Source: Pseudomonadota bacterium
GTDB taxonomy: Bacteria; Desulfobacterota; Desulfobacteria; Desulfobacterales; Desulfosarcinaceae
Reading direction: 5' to 3'
Assembly: GCA_023435265.1 (NCBI GenBank)
Contig: JAEYRZ010000115.1
Location: 33,537-97,536 of the forward strand
Length of the DNA stretch: 64,000 nucleotides
Every line of letters starts with the position of its first letter. Positions within the stretch are counted from its first letter, which is position 1. A program made the translations under genes and the position numbers. Below the pieces are notes generated by a model. That model was not told the DNA's origin. It searched no databases and saw nothing but the letters and a program-made list of their open reading frames with translations. Shown here in pieces: positions 55,343 to 63,711 of the stretch.

Positions 55343-55855
55343 CTATCGTGGCTGGATGCAGTTCTCGCGGCCTGTCATGGCGTGTATCATCTCGATCACC
55401 TCGCGCGGCGATTCGGCGCAACGCAGGCGGCCGGCGGCAATGAACGCGCTGAAGACCGGGGATACATCGATGTGCAGGGTGATCACCGGCTTGTCGTGTT
55501 TGAGGGCCAGGGCGATTTCGGAGATGGTGCCCGGGCCGCCGATGCAGGCAACCACCACGTCGCTGCTGAGGACGTTGATGGCATTGCGGGCGCTGCCCAT
55601 GCCGGTGCAGATGGGGACGTGAACGTGTTCGGCCGCCCGGGCGCAGTCGGCATCGGGCAGGATGCCCACGGTGAGGCCGCCGTGCTCGGCGGCGCCCCGC
55701 GCCGAGGCTTCCATGATGCCGACATTGCGGCCGCCGTTCAGCAGGATCCAGCCCTGTTGGGCAATCAGGGCGCCGAGCGCGTAGGCTTCGTCGGCGGCCT
55801 GCGCCGAGACGCCGCCGCCCCCCATAACACCGACGATCAGTGGGCGTTTGCGCAT
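55343..55855 (-). CDS. LOG-like nucleotide-binding protein (TIGR00725 type)
   Basis: The 170-residue protein starts at ATG 55855, 19 bases inside the yvcK-like gene. It has a Rossmann-type fold of the lysine-decarboxylase-like/LOG superfamily: VGVMGGGGVSAQAADEAYALGALIAQQGWILLNGGRNVGIMEASARGA, and the ACIGGPGTISEIALAL loop, where the family has PGGxGTxxE. Members bind nucleotides, and some release cytokinin-like bases from their ribotides. Its overlap with yvcK suggests co-regulation; the substrate is unknown. Confidence 0.85.
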   Translation of the reverse strand: MRKRPLIVGVMGGGGVSAQAADEAYALGALIAQQGWILLNGGRNVGIMEASARGAAEHGGLTVGILPDADCARAAEHVHVPICTGMGSARNAINVLSSDVVVACIGGPGTISEIALALKHDKPVITLHIDVSPVFSAFIAAGRLRCAESPREVIEMIHAMTGRENCIQPR

Positions 55856-56841
55856 GTTGCCGCCTGAAACAAAGACGAGAGCAGCCGGGCCAGCTTGAGC
55901 GAATCGTGACGCACGACATTGCCGGAGGTGTCGAGCAGGTCGGCCGTGTGGATGGCGCGCCGACCCCACCAGGGATCGGAGGGATCGACCTGCACGCATT
56001 CGGACTTCTGCGAGGCGTAAAGATCCTGCATTTCGCGCGGTGGGCAGGTGCTGTTGTAGACGATGGCGTCGACCGGCCGGCGCGTAAAGACCTCCAGGCG
56101 CTGGACAAAATCGATTCCCTTGAAATTGTGGGTTTCCCCGAATTTCGTCATGATGTTGACGATGTAAATCAGCTTCGCCGGACTGGCCTTGATCGCCTCG
56201 GCCACATCCGGCACCACCAGGTTGGGAATGACGCTGGTAAAGAGGTCGCCGGGACCCACGACAATGAAATCGGCTGCGGCAATGGCGTCGATCACCGGCG
56301 GATAGACGTGGATCGCGTCGCAGTGGTGCGGGACGAGAAAAACGTCCTTGATCTTTTCGCGTTGATCACCGCGCGGCACATCGATGGCCCGTTCGCCGAA
56401 GATGCGTGTGCCGTCGGTGAGTTCGGCCACCAGGGTGGCCTGGTCCATCGTGACCGGCAGGATGCGGCCCTGGACATCGAGAATCTCGGAGAGCGCCTGA
56501 ATCCCCGAAGAGAAGCTGCCGGTGTATTGGGTGAGCATGGTCAGCAGCATGTTCCCGGCATTGTGGCCGGCCAGGCGGCGGTCCTTCTGGAACCGCTTCA
56601 ACAGCAGGTTGCGGGCGGAATCCTGCTGGGGGGAAAGCGCCAGCACGCACTTGAGCACATCGCCGGGCGGCAGGATGCCCAGTTCGTCCCGCAGGCGTCC
56701 GGTGCTGCCGCCGCTGTCCATCATGGAGACGACCGCGGAAATGTCGATGTCTTCGATCCGGCGCAAACCCGAGAGAAGGGCGAACTGACCGCTGCCGCCT
56801 CCGATGGTGACGATCCGGAGCCTTTGGCCGAAAATGTTCAA
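55837..56841 (-). CDS. YvcK/gluconeogenesis-factor family protein (CofD-like fold)
   Basis: This 334-residue protein has the YvcK/UPF0052 pattern: IVTIGGGSGQFALLSGLR, SMMDSGGSTGRLRDELGILPPGDVLKCVLALS, GHNAGNMLLTML and VGPGDLFTSVIPNLVVPDV. In B. subtilis and Mycobacterium it binds UDP-GlcNAc-type nucleotides and is needed for cell-wall growth on gluconeogenic carbon. The second gene overlaps its 3' end. ATG 56841 is used; the upstream 276 bases are shared with the divergent thioredoxin-reductase gene. Confidence 0.92.
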   Translation of the reverse strand: MNIFGQRLRIVTIGGGSGQFALLSGLRRIEDIDISAVVSMMDSGGSTGRLRDELGILPPGDVLKCVLALSPQQDSARNLLLKRFQKDRRLAGHNAGNMLLTMLTQYTGSFSSGIQALSEILDVQGRILPVTMDQATLVAELTDGTRIFGERAIDVPRGDQREKIKDVFLVPHHCDAIHVYPPVIDAIAAADFIVVGPGDLFTSVIPNLVVPDVAEAIKASPAKLIYIVNIMTKFGETHNFKGIDFVQRLEVFTRRPVDAIVYNSTCPPREMQDLYASQKSECVQVDPSDPWWGRRAIHTADLLDTSGNVVRHDSLKLARLLSSLFQAATCANAH

Positions 56842-57117
56842 TGAAGCTCTGCGCTTTCCGGGTTCAGGGCTGCGCGCCGCTTGAACCGCATTGCGGATGT
56901 CGATCGATCGTCTCTTTGTGCGTCATCTGATCCGAAAAAGCAAGCACGATGGTCCATGGGGACACCCGTCTCCCGTATATGCCCGCCTGCCGTGATCCGC
57001 CCCGCGCGAACCGCATCCAGCCCCGACTCCGACCGGCCCGATTTGACAAAACACTCCTTCAAACGCATGTTAACCTGTTGAAAAACGGCCATATCGTCAA
57101 GAAAGGAGTCACGTCAC

Positions 57118-58779
57118 ATGGCAACCGGACCTAATCCCGAAGAGAAGGCGGCGCAAACCGAACAGGCGTTCCTGCGCCAGCTCCGTCACACATTCGAACA
57201 GCTGCCCAATGAAATTCCGCTGCTGCTCTTTGCGCACCGCGGCAAGGAAGATGTTTTCGTGCACGCTTGCAGGCAGGTCATCCGTGCATTTCGCGAACTG
57301 ACGCCCAAGATCACCCTGCGGGAGTATCCGCTGGATCACGAGTTGGCCGTGCGCTATAAAGTCGACAGTTCGCCGACTCTGCTGATCGATCCCGATCATT
57401 ACAACATCCGCTGGATCGGCGCACCGATGGGCGAGGAGGGGCGCTCTTTTCTCGAAGCCATGATCCTGGTCGGCAGCGGCAAAAGCAATATCAGCGGCCA
57501 GTCCAGAAAAGTGCTCGAACGCCTGGACGGACAGCGCGAGGTCAAGGTTTTCGTCAGTCCAACCTGTCCCTACTGTCCGCAGCAGGTGGTCAACGGGCTG
57601 AAAGCCGCCATCGAGAAACCCGACCTGGTCAGCCTGAGTATCGTGGATACGCAGGTTCGTCCCGACCTTGCCGACCAGTACGGCGCGCACAGCGTGCCCC
57701 AGGCGTTTGCCAACGAAGTGCTGATCGGAATGGGTGCCCAGCAGGAGGAGGTGTTCATGTCCTCCTTGCTGAAACTGGAGCCGCAGACGATCTTCATTCC
57801 GGAAAGCACTGACGAACTGGTTCAGACCGATGTGGTCATCGTTGGCGGCGGACCGGCCGGCTTGTCGGCCGGAATCTATACGGTGCGCAGCGGGCTCAAG
57901 ACCGCCGTGATCGAGCGCGGCGCCCTGGGCGGGCAGGTGGCCCTGACGCCGATCGTGGAAAACTATCCCGGATTCACACAGGTCGGCGGAAAGACGCTGG
58001 TGGACATCATGGTCAGCCACGCCCTGCAGTATGTCCAGATTTTTCAAGGTGAAGACGTCATCGACATCGTTCCGGGCGATCCGATCGAGGTTCACACGAG
58101 CCGGCGCAAGTTCCGCACCAAAACGGTGCTGCTTGCCACGGGCGCATCGCACCGCGTGCTGGGCGTTCCGGGCGAGAAACGCCTCTCCGGCCGCGGAATC
58201 AGCTATTGCGCGACCTGCGACGGCCCGCTGTTCAAAGGCAAGCGCGTCATCATGGTGGGCGGCGGCAACTCGGCAGTGACCGACGCCCTGTACCTGGCCA
58301 ATGTCGGTGCATCGGTAAGCATCGTGCACCGCCGCGATGCGCTGCGCGCCCAGGAGGTGCTGGTCCGGCAGCTGGCGGCCAACGACATCCCGGTCGTCTG
58401 GAACACGGAAGTGCAGGAGATCATGGGCAGCGCGCGGGTCGAAAAGGTGCGGCTCAAAAACAACCGCACGGGCTCCGTTTCGGAGATGGCCGTGGATGGT
58501 GTCTTTATCGCCATCGGCTACGAGCCGGCTGTGGACCTGGCCCGCAAGATCGGCGTGGAATTGACCGAGGAAGGCTTTATACGGCACGACGGCCTGCACC
58601 GCACCAACGTCCCCGGCATCTATTCGGCCGGCGACGTGGAGGGCGGCTACAAGCAGATCGTTACGGCGACCGGCCAGGGAGCGGCCGCCGCCATGACCAT
58701 CTTCGAAGATATGATCAACCCCTACTGGAAGCAGTCAGAGGAGACCAAGGTGGTGGGCGTGATCGGCGCTCGGCGGTGA
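57118..58779 (+). CDS. Thioredoxin reductase with N-terminal thioredoxin/glutaredoxin-like domain
   Basis: The 553-residue protein is AhpF-like in layout. The N-terminal half (1-220) carries two thioredoxin-fold repeats, the second with CPYC at residues 150-153. The FAD/NAD(P)H reductase follows: VVIVGGGPAGLSAGIYTVRSGL, the redox motif CATC at 364-367, and VIMVGGGNSAVTDALYLANV. NADPH would reduce FAD, then CATC, then the built-in CPYC, then a target. AhpC is not adjacent. AAAGGAG precedes ATG 57118 by 10 bases. A short cold-shock gene follows. Confidence 0.92.
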   Translation: MATGPNPEEKAAQTEQAFLRQLRHTFEQLPNEIPLLLFAHRGKEDVFVHACRQVIRAFRELTPKITLREYPLDHELAVRYKVDSSPTLLIDPDHYNIRWIGAPMGEEGRSFLEAMILVGSGKSNISGQSRKVLERLDGQREVKVFVSPTCPYCPQQVVNGLKAAIEKPDLVSLSIVDTQVRPDLADQYGAHSVPQAFANEVLIGMGAQQEEVFMSSLLKLEPQTIFIPESTDELVQTDVVIVGGGPAGLSAGIYTVRSGLKTAVIERGALGGQVALTPIVENYPGFTQVGGKTLVDIMVSHALQYVQIFQGEDVIDIVPGDPIEVHTSRRKFRTKTVLLATGASHRVLGVPGEKRLSGRGISYCATCDGPLFKGKRVIMVGGGNSAVTDALYLANVGASVSIVHRRDALRAQEVLVRQLAANDIPVVWNTEVQEIMGSARVEKVRLKNNRTGSVSEMAVDGVFIAIGYEPAVDLARKIGVELTEEGFIRHDGLHRTNVPGIYSAGDVEGGYKQIVTATGQGAAAAMTIFEDMINPYWKQSEETKVVGVIGARR

Positions 58780-58869
58780 TCCATTGGCCCGCATTTTGCT
58801 TCAAAACGATTCCGACTGAACGGATCCGGGTGTCGGCGGCGTGGATATCGGCGGAAAGGAGCGTTGAGC

Positions 58870-59070
58870 ATGCAGACGGGAATCGTGCGATCATTCAACG
58901 ATGAAGCGGGTTACGGGTTCATCGACACCGACGACGGTGAAACGTTCTTCGTGCATCACCGATCGATCGAAATGGAAGGCTTTCGCAGCCTTGCTCCGGG
59001 GGAAAAGGTGTTCTTCGAGGTGATCCACGGCAGGCGCGGACCCGAGGCCAAGAACGTGCGCAGGGTCTGA
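58870..59070 (+). CDS. Cold-shock-domain protein
   Basis: This 66-residue single cold-shock domain starts at ATG 58870, eight bases after AAGGAG. The RNA-binding motifs appear as GYGFID (RNP1) and FFVHH (RNP2). The usual KWFN at the start is RSFN. It is therefore a somewhat diverged CspA-like RNA chaperone. It lies 90 bases after the thioredoxin reductase gene, with a terminator just beyond. Confidence 0.9.
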   Translation: MQTGIVRSFNDEAGYGFIDTDDGETFFVHHRSIEMEGFRSLAPGEKVFFEVIHGRRGPEAKNVRRV

Positions 59071-59092
59071 AACATAAAGTCTTGCACTATAG

Positions 59093-59129
59093 AAATGAGC
59101 ATAACCAAATAGGTTTGCTCATTTTTTTT
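59093..59129 (+). terminator. Rho-independent terminator after the cold-shock gene
   Basis: AATGAGCATAACC (59094-59106) pairs with GGTTTGCTCATT (59112-59123) with one bulged T, and eight Ts follow. It lies about 23 bases after the stop. On the other strand it would also slow transcripts from aroQ. Confidence 0.85.
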
Positions 59130-59158
59130 GTGCCGTGCTCGGTAAGAACAGTTACGGA

Positions 59159-59620
59159 TCAACGGATTTCTGCCAGCAGGTGAACCAATGCCTGAAGAGC
59201 CAGGTTGTACCCCTGGATGCCCAAACCGACGATCTGCCCGGTGACCACATCCGAAAGCAGGGATCGGCGGCGGAACTCTTCGCGGCGGTGGATGTTGGAG
59301 ATGTGGACTTCGATGATCGGCACCTCCAGAGTCAAAACGGCATCGCGCAGGGCGATGCTTGTGTGGGTATAGGCGGCCGGATTGATGATCAGGCCGGAGA
59401 TCTTCCCCCTGACCCCCTGGACCGCGTCGATCAAGGCGCCTTCGCTGTTGGACTGAAAGCTCTGCAGTTCCAGGCCGATCTTGTTCGCCTGGGCGCGCAA
59501 ATCGGCGTCGATCTCCGCCAAAGTGGCGCGGCCGTATAGTTCCGGCTCGCGGGTCCCCAAAAGGTTCAGATTGGGGCCGTGAATCACCTGAACGGGCAGG
59601 GTCTTGTGCTTGGACGGCAT
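59159..59620 (-). CDS. aroQ: Type II 3-dehydroquinate dehydratase
   Basis: The 153-residue type II enzyme is typical: VIHGPNLNLLGTREPELYG with the catalytic Tyr, FQSNSEGALID, IINPAAYTHTSIALRDAV with catalytic His, and VEVHISN-like EVHISNIHRREEFRRRS. It catalyses the third step of the shikimate pathway. ATG 59620 lies two bases beyond the rpe stop, so the two are one transcript. Coupling to rpe ties it to erythrose-4-phosphate supply. Confidence 0.95.
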   Translation of the reverse strand: MPSKHKTLPVQVIHGPNLNLLGTREPELYGRATLAEIDADLRAQANKIGLELQSFQSNSEGALIDAVQGVRGKISGLIINPAAYTHTSIALRDAVLTLEVPIIEVHISNIHRREEFRRRSLLSDVVTGQIVGLGIQGYNLALQALVHLLAEIR

Positions 59621-59622
59621 GA

Positions 59623-60279
59623 TTACCCCCTGGGTGGTTGTTTCAACCGGGCGATGCTGGCGGCATAGTCCGGACTGTTGAAAACGGCCGATCCGGCCAC
59701 GAAGACATCGGTGCCCGCCGCAGCGATGGCATCCACGGTCGCGGCGTTCACGCCGCCGTCGACTTGAATCAGGGCGGTGAGGCCGCGCGAGTCGATCATC
59801 GTCCGCAGGCGGCGGATTTTTTCCAGGCTGGATTCGATGAAGCGCTGGCCGCCGAAGCCTGGGTTCACGCTCATGATCACCACCAGGTCCAGGTCGGGGA
59901 GCACCCACTCCAGCGCGGAAAGCGGCGTCGCCGGATTCAGCACCGCCCCGGACTTTTTGCCAAGGTCCTTGATGAGTTGGATGCTGCGGTGAAGGTGAAT
60001 GCAGGCTTCGACCTGCACGGAGATGTAATCGGCGCCCGCCCTGGCGAAATCGGGAATGTAGCGGTCGGGCTGTTCGATCATCAGGTGCACGTCGAGCGGC
60101 AGGGGTGTTGAGCGGCGCACGGCCTCGACCACCAGCGGCCCCATGGTGATGTTGGGAACGAAATGGCCGTCCATGACATCTACGTGAATCCAATCCGCGC
60201 CGGCCTTCTGGACGGCCGAAAGCTCCTCGCCCAACCGGGCGAAATCCGCTGATAGAATCGAAGGCGCGATCAGTCGCAT
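59623..60279 (-). CDS. rpe: Ribulose-phosphate 3-epimerase
   Basis: The 218-residue TIM-barrel enzyme interconverts ribulose-5-P and xylulose-5-P. Key motifs are [34 protein letters not shown] with metal ligands, [23 protein letters not shown] and VDGGVN. ATG 60279 has AAAGGAGAACAT upstream. It is the first enzyme of the rpe-aroQ pair. Confidence 0.96.
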   Translation of the reverse strand: MRLIAPSILSADFARLGEELSAVQKAGADWIHVDVMDGHFVPNITMGPLVVEAVRRSTPLPLDVHLMIEQPDRYIPDFARAGADYISVQVEACIHLHRSIQLIKDLGKKSGAVLNPATPLSALEWVLPDLDLVVIMSVNPGFGGQRFIESSLEKIRRLRTMIDSRGLTALIQVDGGVNAATVDAIAAAGTDVFVAGSAVFNSPDYAASIARLKQPPRG

Positions 60280-60369
60280 ATGTTCTCCTTTGTCTTTCGA
60301 ATCGAAAATCGAGGTCAATTCATCGTCCGTGCGATCATGTCGGAGTCAGGCGCATGATACCCCGCGCGG

Positions 60370-61302
60370 TTAAAATCTCATGGCGATGCGGATGATCGCG
60401 CCGTCCATCCGGCTTTGCGGCGGTCCGGAAGCCGGCAGGACGCTCTGCTGCCGGAGTTCGTCGGCGAAGCGTTCCCGCTGCATCTGATTGTATTTGTGCG
60501 CGCCGGAAACCGCCCCGTAGATGTTGCCCATATAAAAACCCAATCCCACGAAGGCGATCAGGCTGCCGAGCGCCTCCTGTCCGTTGTCGAAAGATTCGAA
60601 GGCCGCCCAGGCCAGCCCGCCGTTGAGCAGAAATGCGGTCAGCCCATCCTGATAGCGGCCGAGGTACAATTGACCGGCGCCGGGCAGTATGGAGAGCGTT
60701 CCGGCCAGAACGGGATTTTTTCGGGGAATGTCGCCGCTTTGCGATAATCCCGCGAGCAGGCGATCGACCGGATAGGGGCTGTCCGGCCCGATTTGTTCCA
60801 GCGCACGACGGGCGCTTTCCCATTCGGTCTGATCGATTTGGATCCGGGCGATGCGGAAGTAAGCCCGATCGCGGACCTCCGAAGCGTCGTTCATGGCGAT
60901 CAGGTTGTGCAGTTGGAGCAGCGCGCGGCTCGGGGCTTTCATGCGCAGGTAGGTTTCGGCGATCATGAAATGCGCCTCAACGGCGATGGCATCCAGGGTC
61001 TCGCCACCGGACAGCGCATTGAATTCCTGCATGGCAGACTGCGGGTCTTCGGCCCTGAGAAATGCGATGCCCGCCCTCAACACGGCTTCACGCCGCCGCG
61101 CGTCGCCGGGAAAGAAGAAGGCGAAGCGCTGGAACTCTTCCGCCGCGCGGCGGAACTGGCCGGCTTGATAGAGCTGCATCGCGAACGTGTACTGCTGATC
61201 CGGTTCGATGGTCAGCGCCTCGAGCGGGCCGGCGGCAGCAAGCAGCATCAGCGCGAACAATACGCCGTAAAGCCGCCGCCAAGTTGAAGAATATGTTTTC
61301 AT
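60370..61302 (-). CDS. Exported TPR-repeat protein with C-terminal hydrophobic helices
   Basis: ATG 61302 overlaps the yidD stop (ATGA). The 310-residue protein has a signal peptide ending near LEA, then three or four TPR-like helix pairs (about 40-180, FAMQLYQAGQFRRAAEEFQRF and ARIQIDQTEWESARRALEQI). Two hydrophobic segments follow (about 205-265, LSILPGAGQLYLGRYQDGLTAFLLNGGLAWAAFESF; GSLIAFVGLGFYMGN). The PGAGQLYLGR motif is the one in bacterial YidD-linked small membrane proteins. It probably acts in envelope assembly with YidD, but no activity can be assigned. Confidence 0.8.
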   Translation of the reverse strand: MKTYSSTWRRLYGVLFALMLLAAAGPLEALTIEPDQQYTFAMQLYQAGQFRRAAEEFQRFAFFFPGDARRREAVLRAGIAFLRAEDPQSAMQEFNALSGGETLDAIAVEAHFMIAETYLRMKAPSRALLQLHNLIAMNDASEVRDRAYFRIARIQIDQTEWESARRALEQIGPDSPYPVDRLLAGLSQSGDIPRKNPVLAGTLSILPGAGQLYLGRYQDGLTAFLLNGGLAWAAFESFDNGQEALGSLIAFVGLGFYMGNIYGAVSGAHKYNQMQRERFADELRQQSVLPASGPPQSRMDGAIIRIAMRF

Positions 61303-61664
61303 TCCGATTTTTTGTCCCACCAGAAGGTGTTGGCCTCCAGCGGATCGTAAACGCCGCCGTGGCGTTGTTCGGTCAACCGGGTCTCGTCCCGACCGCAGCG
61401 CAGCAGCCGATCGCACGTGAGCATCCAACCTTTCCAAAAGCCGTTGCGGCTGAACGCCTGCCGGGCGTAGTGCGAACAGGATGGGTACATGGGGCAGCGC
61501 TGACCGTCTGCTTTGGACACGAAACGCTGGTACAGATCGAGCGGAGAGAAGCCGCGGGGATCGCTTTGCGGGTCTGCAGCCCAGGCCGGCTGGATGAACA
61601 AGCCGATCATAAGCATCAGGACCGCCGCTGCACAGCATATCTCAGGAAATAAAAATCGGCGCAT
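61299..61664 (-). CDS. YidD-family membrane insertion efficiency factor with added N-terminal signal
   Basis: The core (about 40-105) has the YidD signature CPMYPSCSHYARQAFSRNGFWKGWMLTCDRLLRCGR. The family normally has about 70-85 residues with no export signal. This copy is 121 residues from ATG 61664 and starts with a clear signal-like hydrophobic segment (MRRFLFPEICCAAAVLMLM, cleaved near AWA). That would put the Cys-rich core outside the cytoplasm, unlike E. coli YidD beside YidC. It overlaps the TPR gene by four bases. Confidence 0.85.
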   Translation of the reverse strand: MRRFLFPEICCAAAVLMLMIGLFIQPAWAADPQSDPRGFSPLDLYQRFVSKADGQRCPMYPSCSHYARQAFSRNGFWKGWMLTCDRLLRCGRDETRLTEQRHGGVYDPLEANTFWWDKKSE

Positions 61665-61815
61665 ATTGCTCTGCCTTTCTATTTGAATCCCCGAGCCGCA
61701 ATCCGAGGAATGTCCCGGGACGGGGCGATGGATTTGCTTACTGCCATCGGGGATGAAATGCAAGGGATCGGATCGATGAGGGGCAATCCGGCTGAAATTG
61801 CGGAGCACCTATTTC

Positions 61816-61968
61816 TGATGAATTCGTAAAAAGTCGCTTTTCGGACGGCGCCGTAATAAGTGCAAGATCAAGGCGCCGTGAATCCCGTGTCCCGAGGCGT
61901 ACTCAGTACGCCGCAGGGGCGACGGGATGAAGCGCAATGCAGCGGTTGGGCTTTTTACGGCGATGTCA
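61816..61968. repeat. Palindromic intergenic element at the 3' end of gspE
   Basis: Terminal inverted repeats are TGATGAATTCGTAAAAAGTC (61816-61835) and GGCTTTTTACGGCGATGTCA (61949-61968). A central hairpin GGCGTAC-TCA-GTACGCC (61896-61912) and repeated GGCGCCGT words lie between. The design, with outer inverted repeats around a central short hairpin of ATAC/GTAC type, resembles the element at 23034, though the sequences differ. The gspE stop codon TGA is the first three bases of the terminal repeat. The rest of 61665-61815 is empty. Confidence 0.6.
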
Positions 61969-63708
61969 TTTCTGACTGACCCGGATCACCTCTTCGATGG
62001 TGGTGATCCCGCGCAGCACTTTTTCGATGCCGTCGCGGCGCAGCGTCACAAGCCCCTGCTTGAGCGCTTCCTGTTTGATCTGGTAGGCGTCGTAGGTACG
62101 CTGGATCATAGTCTTGAGGCTGTGATCCATGATCATGATTTCGTAGATGCCGATCCGTCCGCGGTAGCCGGTCTGGAAGCACTTGTCGCAACCCTTGGCG
62201 CGGTAGAAGGTATAGCGGCTTACGCGGTCGGGCCGGATGCCCAGGGCCTGCACAGTCATGTCGGGCTTGTAGGCCTCTTTGCAGTGCTCGCACAGGACGC
62301 GCACCAGGCGCTGAGCGATCACCGCCAGCACCGAGGAAGAGATCAGGAACGGCTCGACGCCGATATCCACCAGGCGGGTGATGGCGCTGGCGGAATCGTT
62401 GGTGTGCAGCGTGGAAAAAACCAGGTGTCCGGTCAGCGCCGACTGCACGGCGATCTCGGCCGTTTCGCGGTCGCGGATTTCGCCCACCAGGATCACGTCC
62501 GGGTCCTGGCGCACGATCGAGCGCAAACCGCGCGCAAATGTGAGGTCGATCTTGGGATTGACCTGGATCTGGCTGATGCCCTTGAGCTGGTACTCTACCG
62601 GGTCTTCGATGGTGATGATGTTGATGTCCGGCGTATTGATCGAGGAGAGCACGGAGTAGAGCGTCGTGGTCTTGCCGCTGCCGGTGGGGCCGGTCACCAG
62701 AATGATGCCGTTGGGCGCATGCGCAAGCTGTTCCAGAAGGGCCAGCTGCTTGGGCGAAAGGCCCAGTTCGCGCAGTTCGAACACCGAACTCGATTTGTTC
62801 AGGAGGCGCATGACCACCCGTTCGCCGAAGGAAATCGGTAGGGTGGAGACGCGCACATCGATCTTCTGGTCACCGATCTTGACCTCGAAGCGGCCGTCCT
62901 GGGGCAGGCGCTTTTCGGCGATGTTGAGTTTGGCCATGACTTTGACGCGCGACACCAGCGCCGCCTGGATCCATTTGGGCGGGGTCAGAAGATCGTACAG
63001 GATGCCGTCCACGCGGTAGCGGACCTTGAAGCTCTCCTGGGCGGGCTCGATGTGCACATCGCTGGCGCGCGCCTTGATCGCCTGGGAGAGAATATGGTTC
63101 ACCAGCTTGATGATCGGTGCATCGCTGGTGTCTTCCAGCAGATCGGCGGCATCTTCGATTTCGCTGAAGATGGCGCTCTCTTCTTCCATGTCCTCGACCA
63201 GCTGTTGGGCGGAATCCTGATTCAGGTCGAAGGACAGGTTGATGGCCGCCGAGATGGCCTGGCGCGTGGAAAGCACCAGCTTTGGATTGTCCAGGGCCAG
63301 AATGCGGGCCAGATCGTCCACCACGTTCAGGTTGCTGGGATCGTTCAACGCGATGACGCAGATCGACGCGCCGTTTCCGTCTCCGTCCGCTTCCCTGCCC
63401 GAACCGCCCCGAGCGCCGGCGGTCGGATTGGGTACCGACAGGGGCACCATGAAGTGGCGCTTGAGAAACTGGATCGAAACGCTCTTGGCAAAGGCCCCGC
63501 TGCCGATATTTTCCATCGGCAGTTCGGGCCAGAAGGGGATTTCGTACTGCATGCTCAATGCTTCGAGCAGCTGGACTTCCGAAACGGCCTGGCGCTGGAC
63601 CAGAATGTCGCCCAGGCGTCCGCCCTTTTCCTGTTGGATGTGGCGGGCCTCGGCCAGGGCATCGTCGGAAACGCCGAAACGATGTTTGAGAATATGGGTC
63701 AGATCCAT
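61966..63708 (-). CDS. Type II secretion/type IV pilus assembly ATPase (GspE/PilB)
   Basis: This 580-residue secretion ATPase has an N-terminal MshEN-type domain (about 10-140, GRLGDILVQRQAVSEVQLLEALS) interrupted by a low-complexity Gly/Asp stretch near 97-112. The ATPase core follows: Walker A VTGPTGSGKTTTLYS (near 341), the Asp box IITIEDPVEYQL, Walker B LRQDPDVILVGEIRDRETAE, and a tetracysteine zinc site CEHC...CDKC (near 473 and 506). It powers pseudopilus or pilus assembly. It follows a SPOR protein with 3 bases between, but no other gsp/pil genes are in view. Confidence 0.92.
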   Translation of the reverse strand: MDLTHILKHRFGVSDDALAEARHIQQEKGGRLGDILVQRQAVSEVQLLEALSMQYEIPFWPELPMENIGSGAFAKSVSIQFLKRHFMVPLSVPNPTAGARGGSGREADGDGNGASICVIALNDPSNLNVVDDLARILALDNPKLVLSTRQAISAAINLSFDLNQDSAQQLVEDMEEESAIFSEIEDAADLLEDTSDAPIIKLVNHILSQAIKARASDVHIEPAQESFKVRYRVDGILYDLLTPPKWIQAALVSRVKVMAKLNIAEKRLPQDGRFEVKIGDQKIDVRVSTLPISFGERVVMRLLNKSSSVFELRELGLSPKQLALLEQLAHAPNGIILVTGPTGSGKTTTLYSVLSSINTPDINIITIEDPVEYQLKGISQIQVNPKIDLTFARGLRSIVRQDPDVILVGEIRDRETAEIAVQSALTGHLVFSTLHTNDSASAITRLVDIGVEPFLISSSVLAVIAQRLVRVLCEHCKEAYKPDMTVQALGIRPDRVSRYTFYRAKGCDKCFQTGYRGRIGIYEIMIMDHSLKTMIQRTYDAYQIKQEALKQGLVTLRRDGIEKVLRGITTIEEVIRVSQK

Positions 63709-63711
63709 GAT

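Noticed and set aside
57109..58599. 496-codon minus-strand frame opposite the thioredoxin reductase
   Set aside because: It is antisense to CPYC, CATC and FAD-binding motifs and has no domain of its own.
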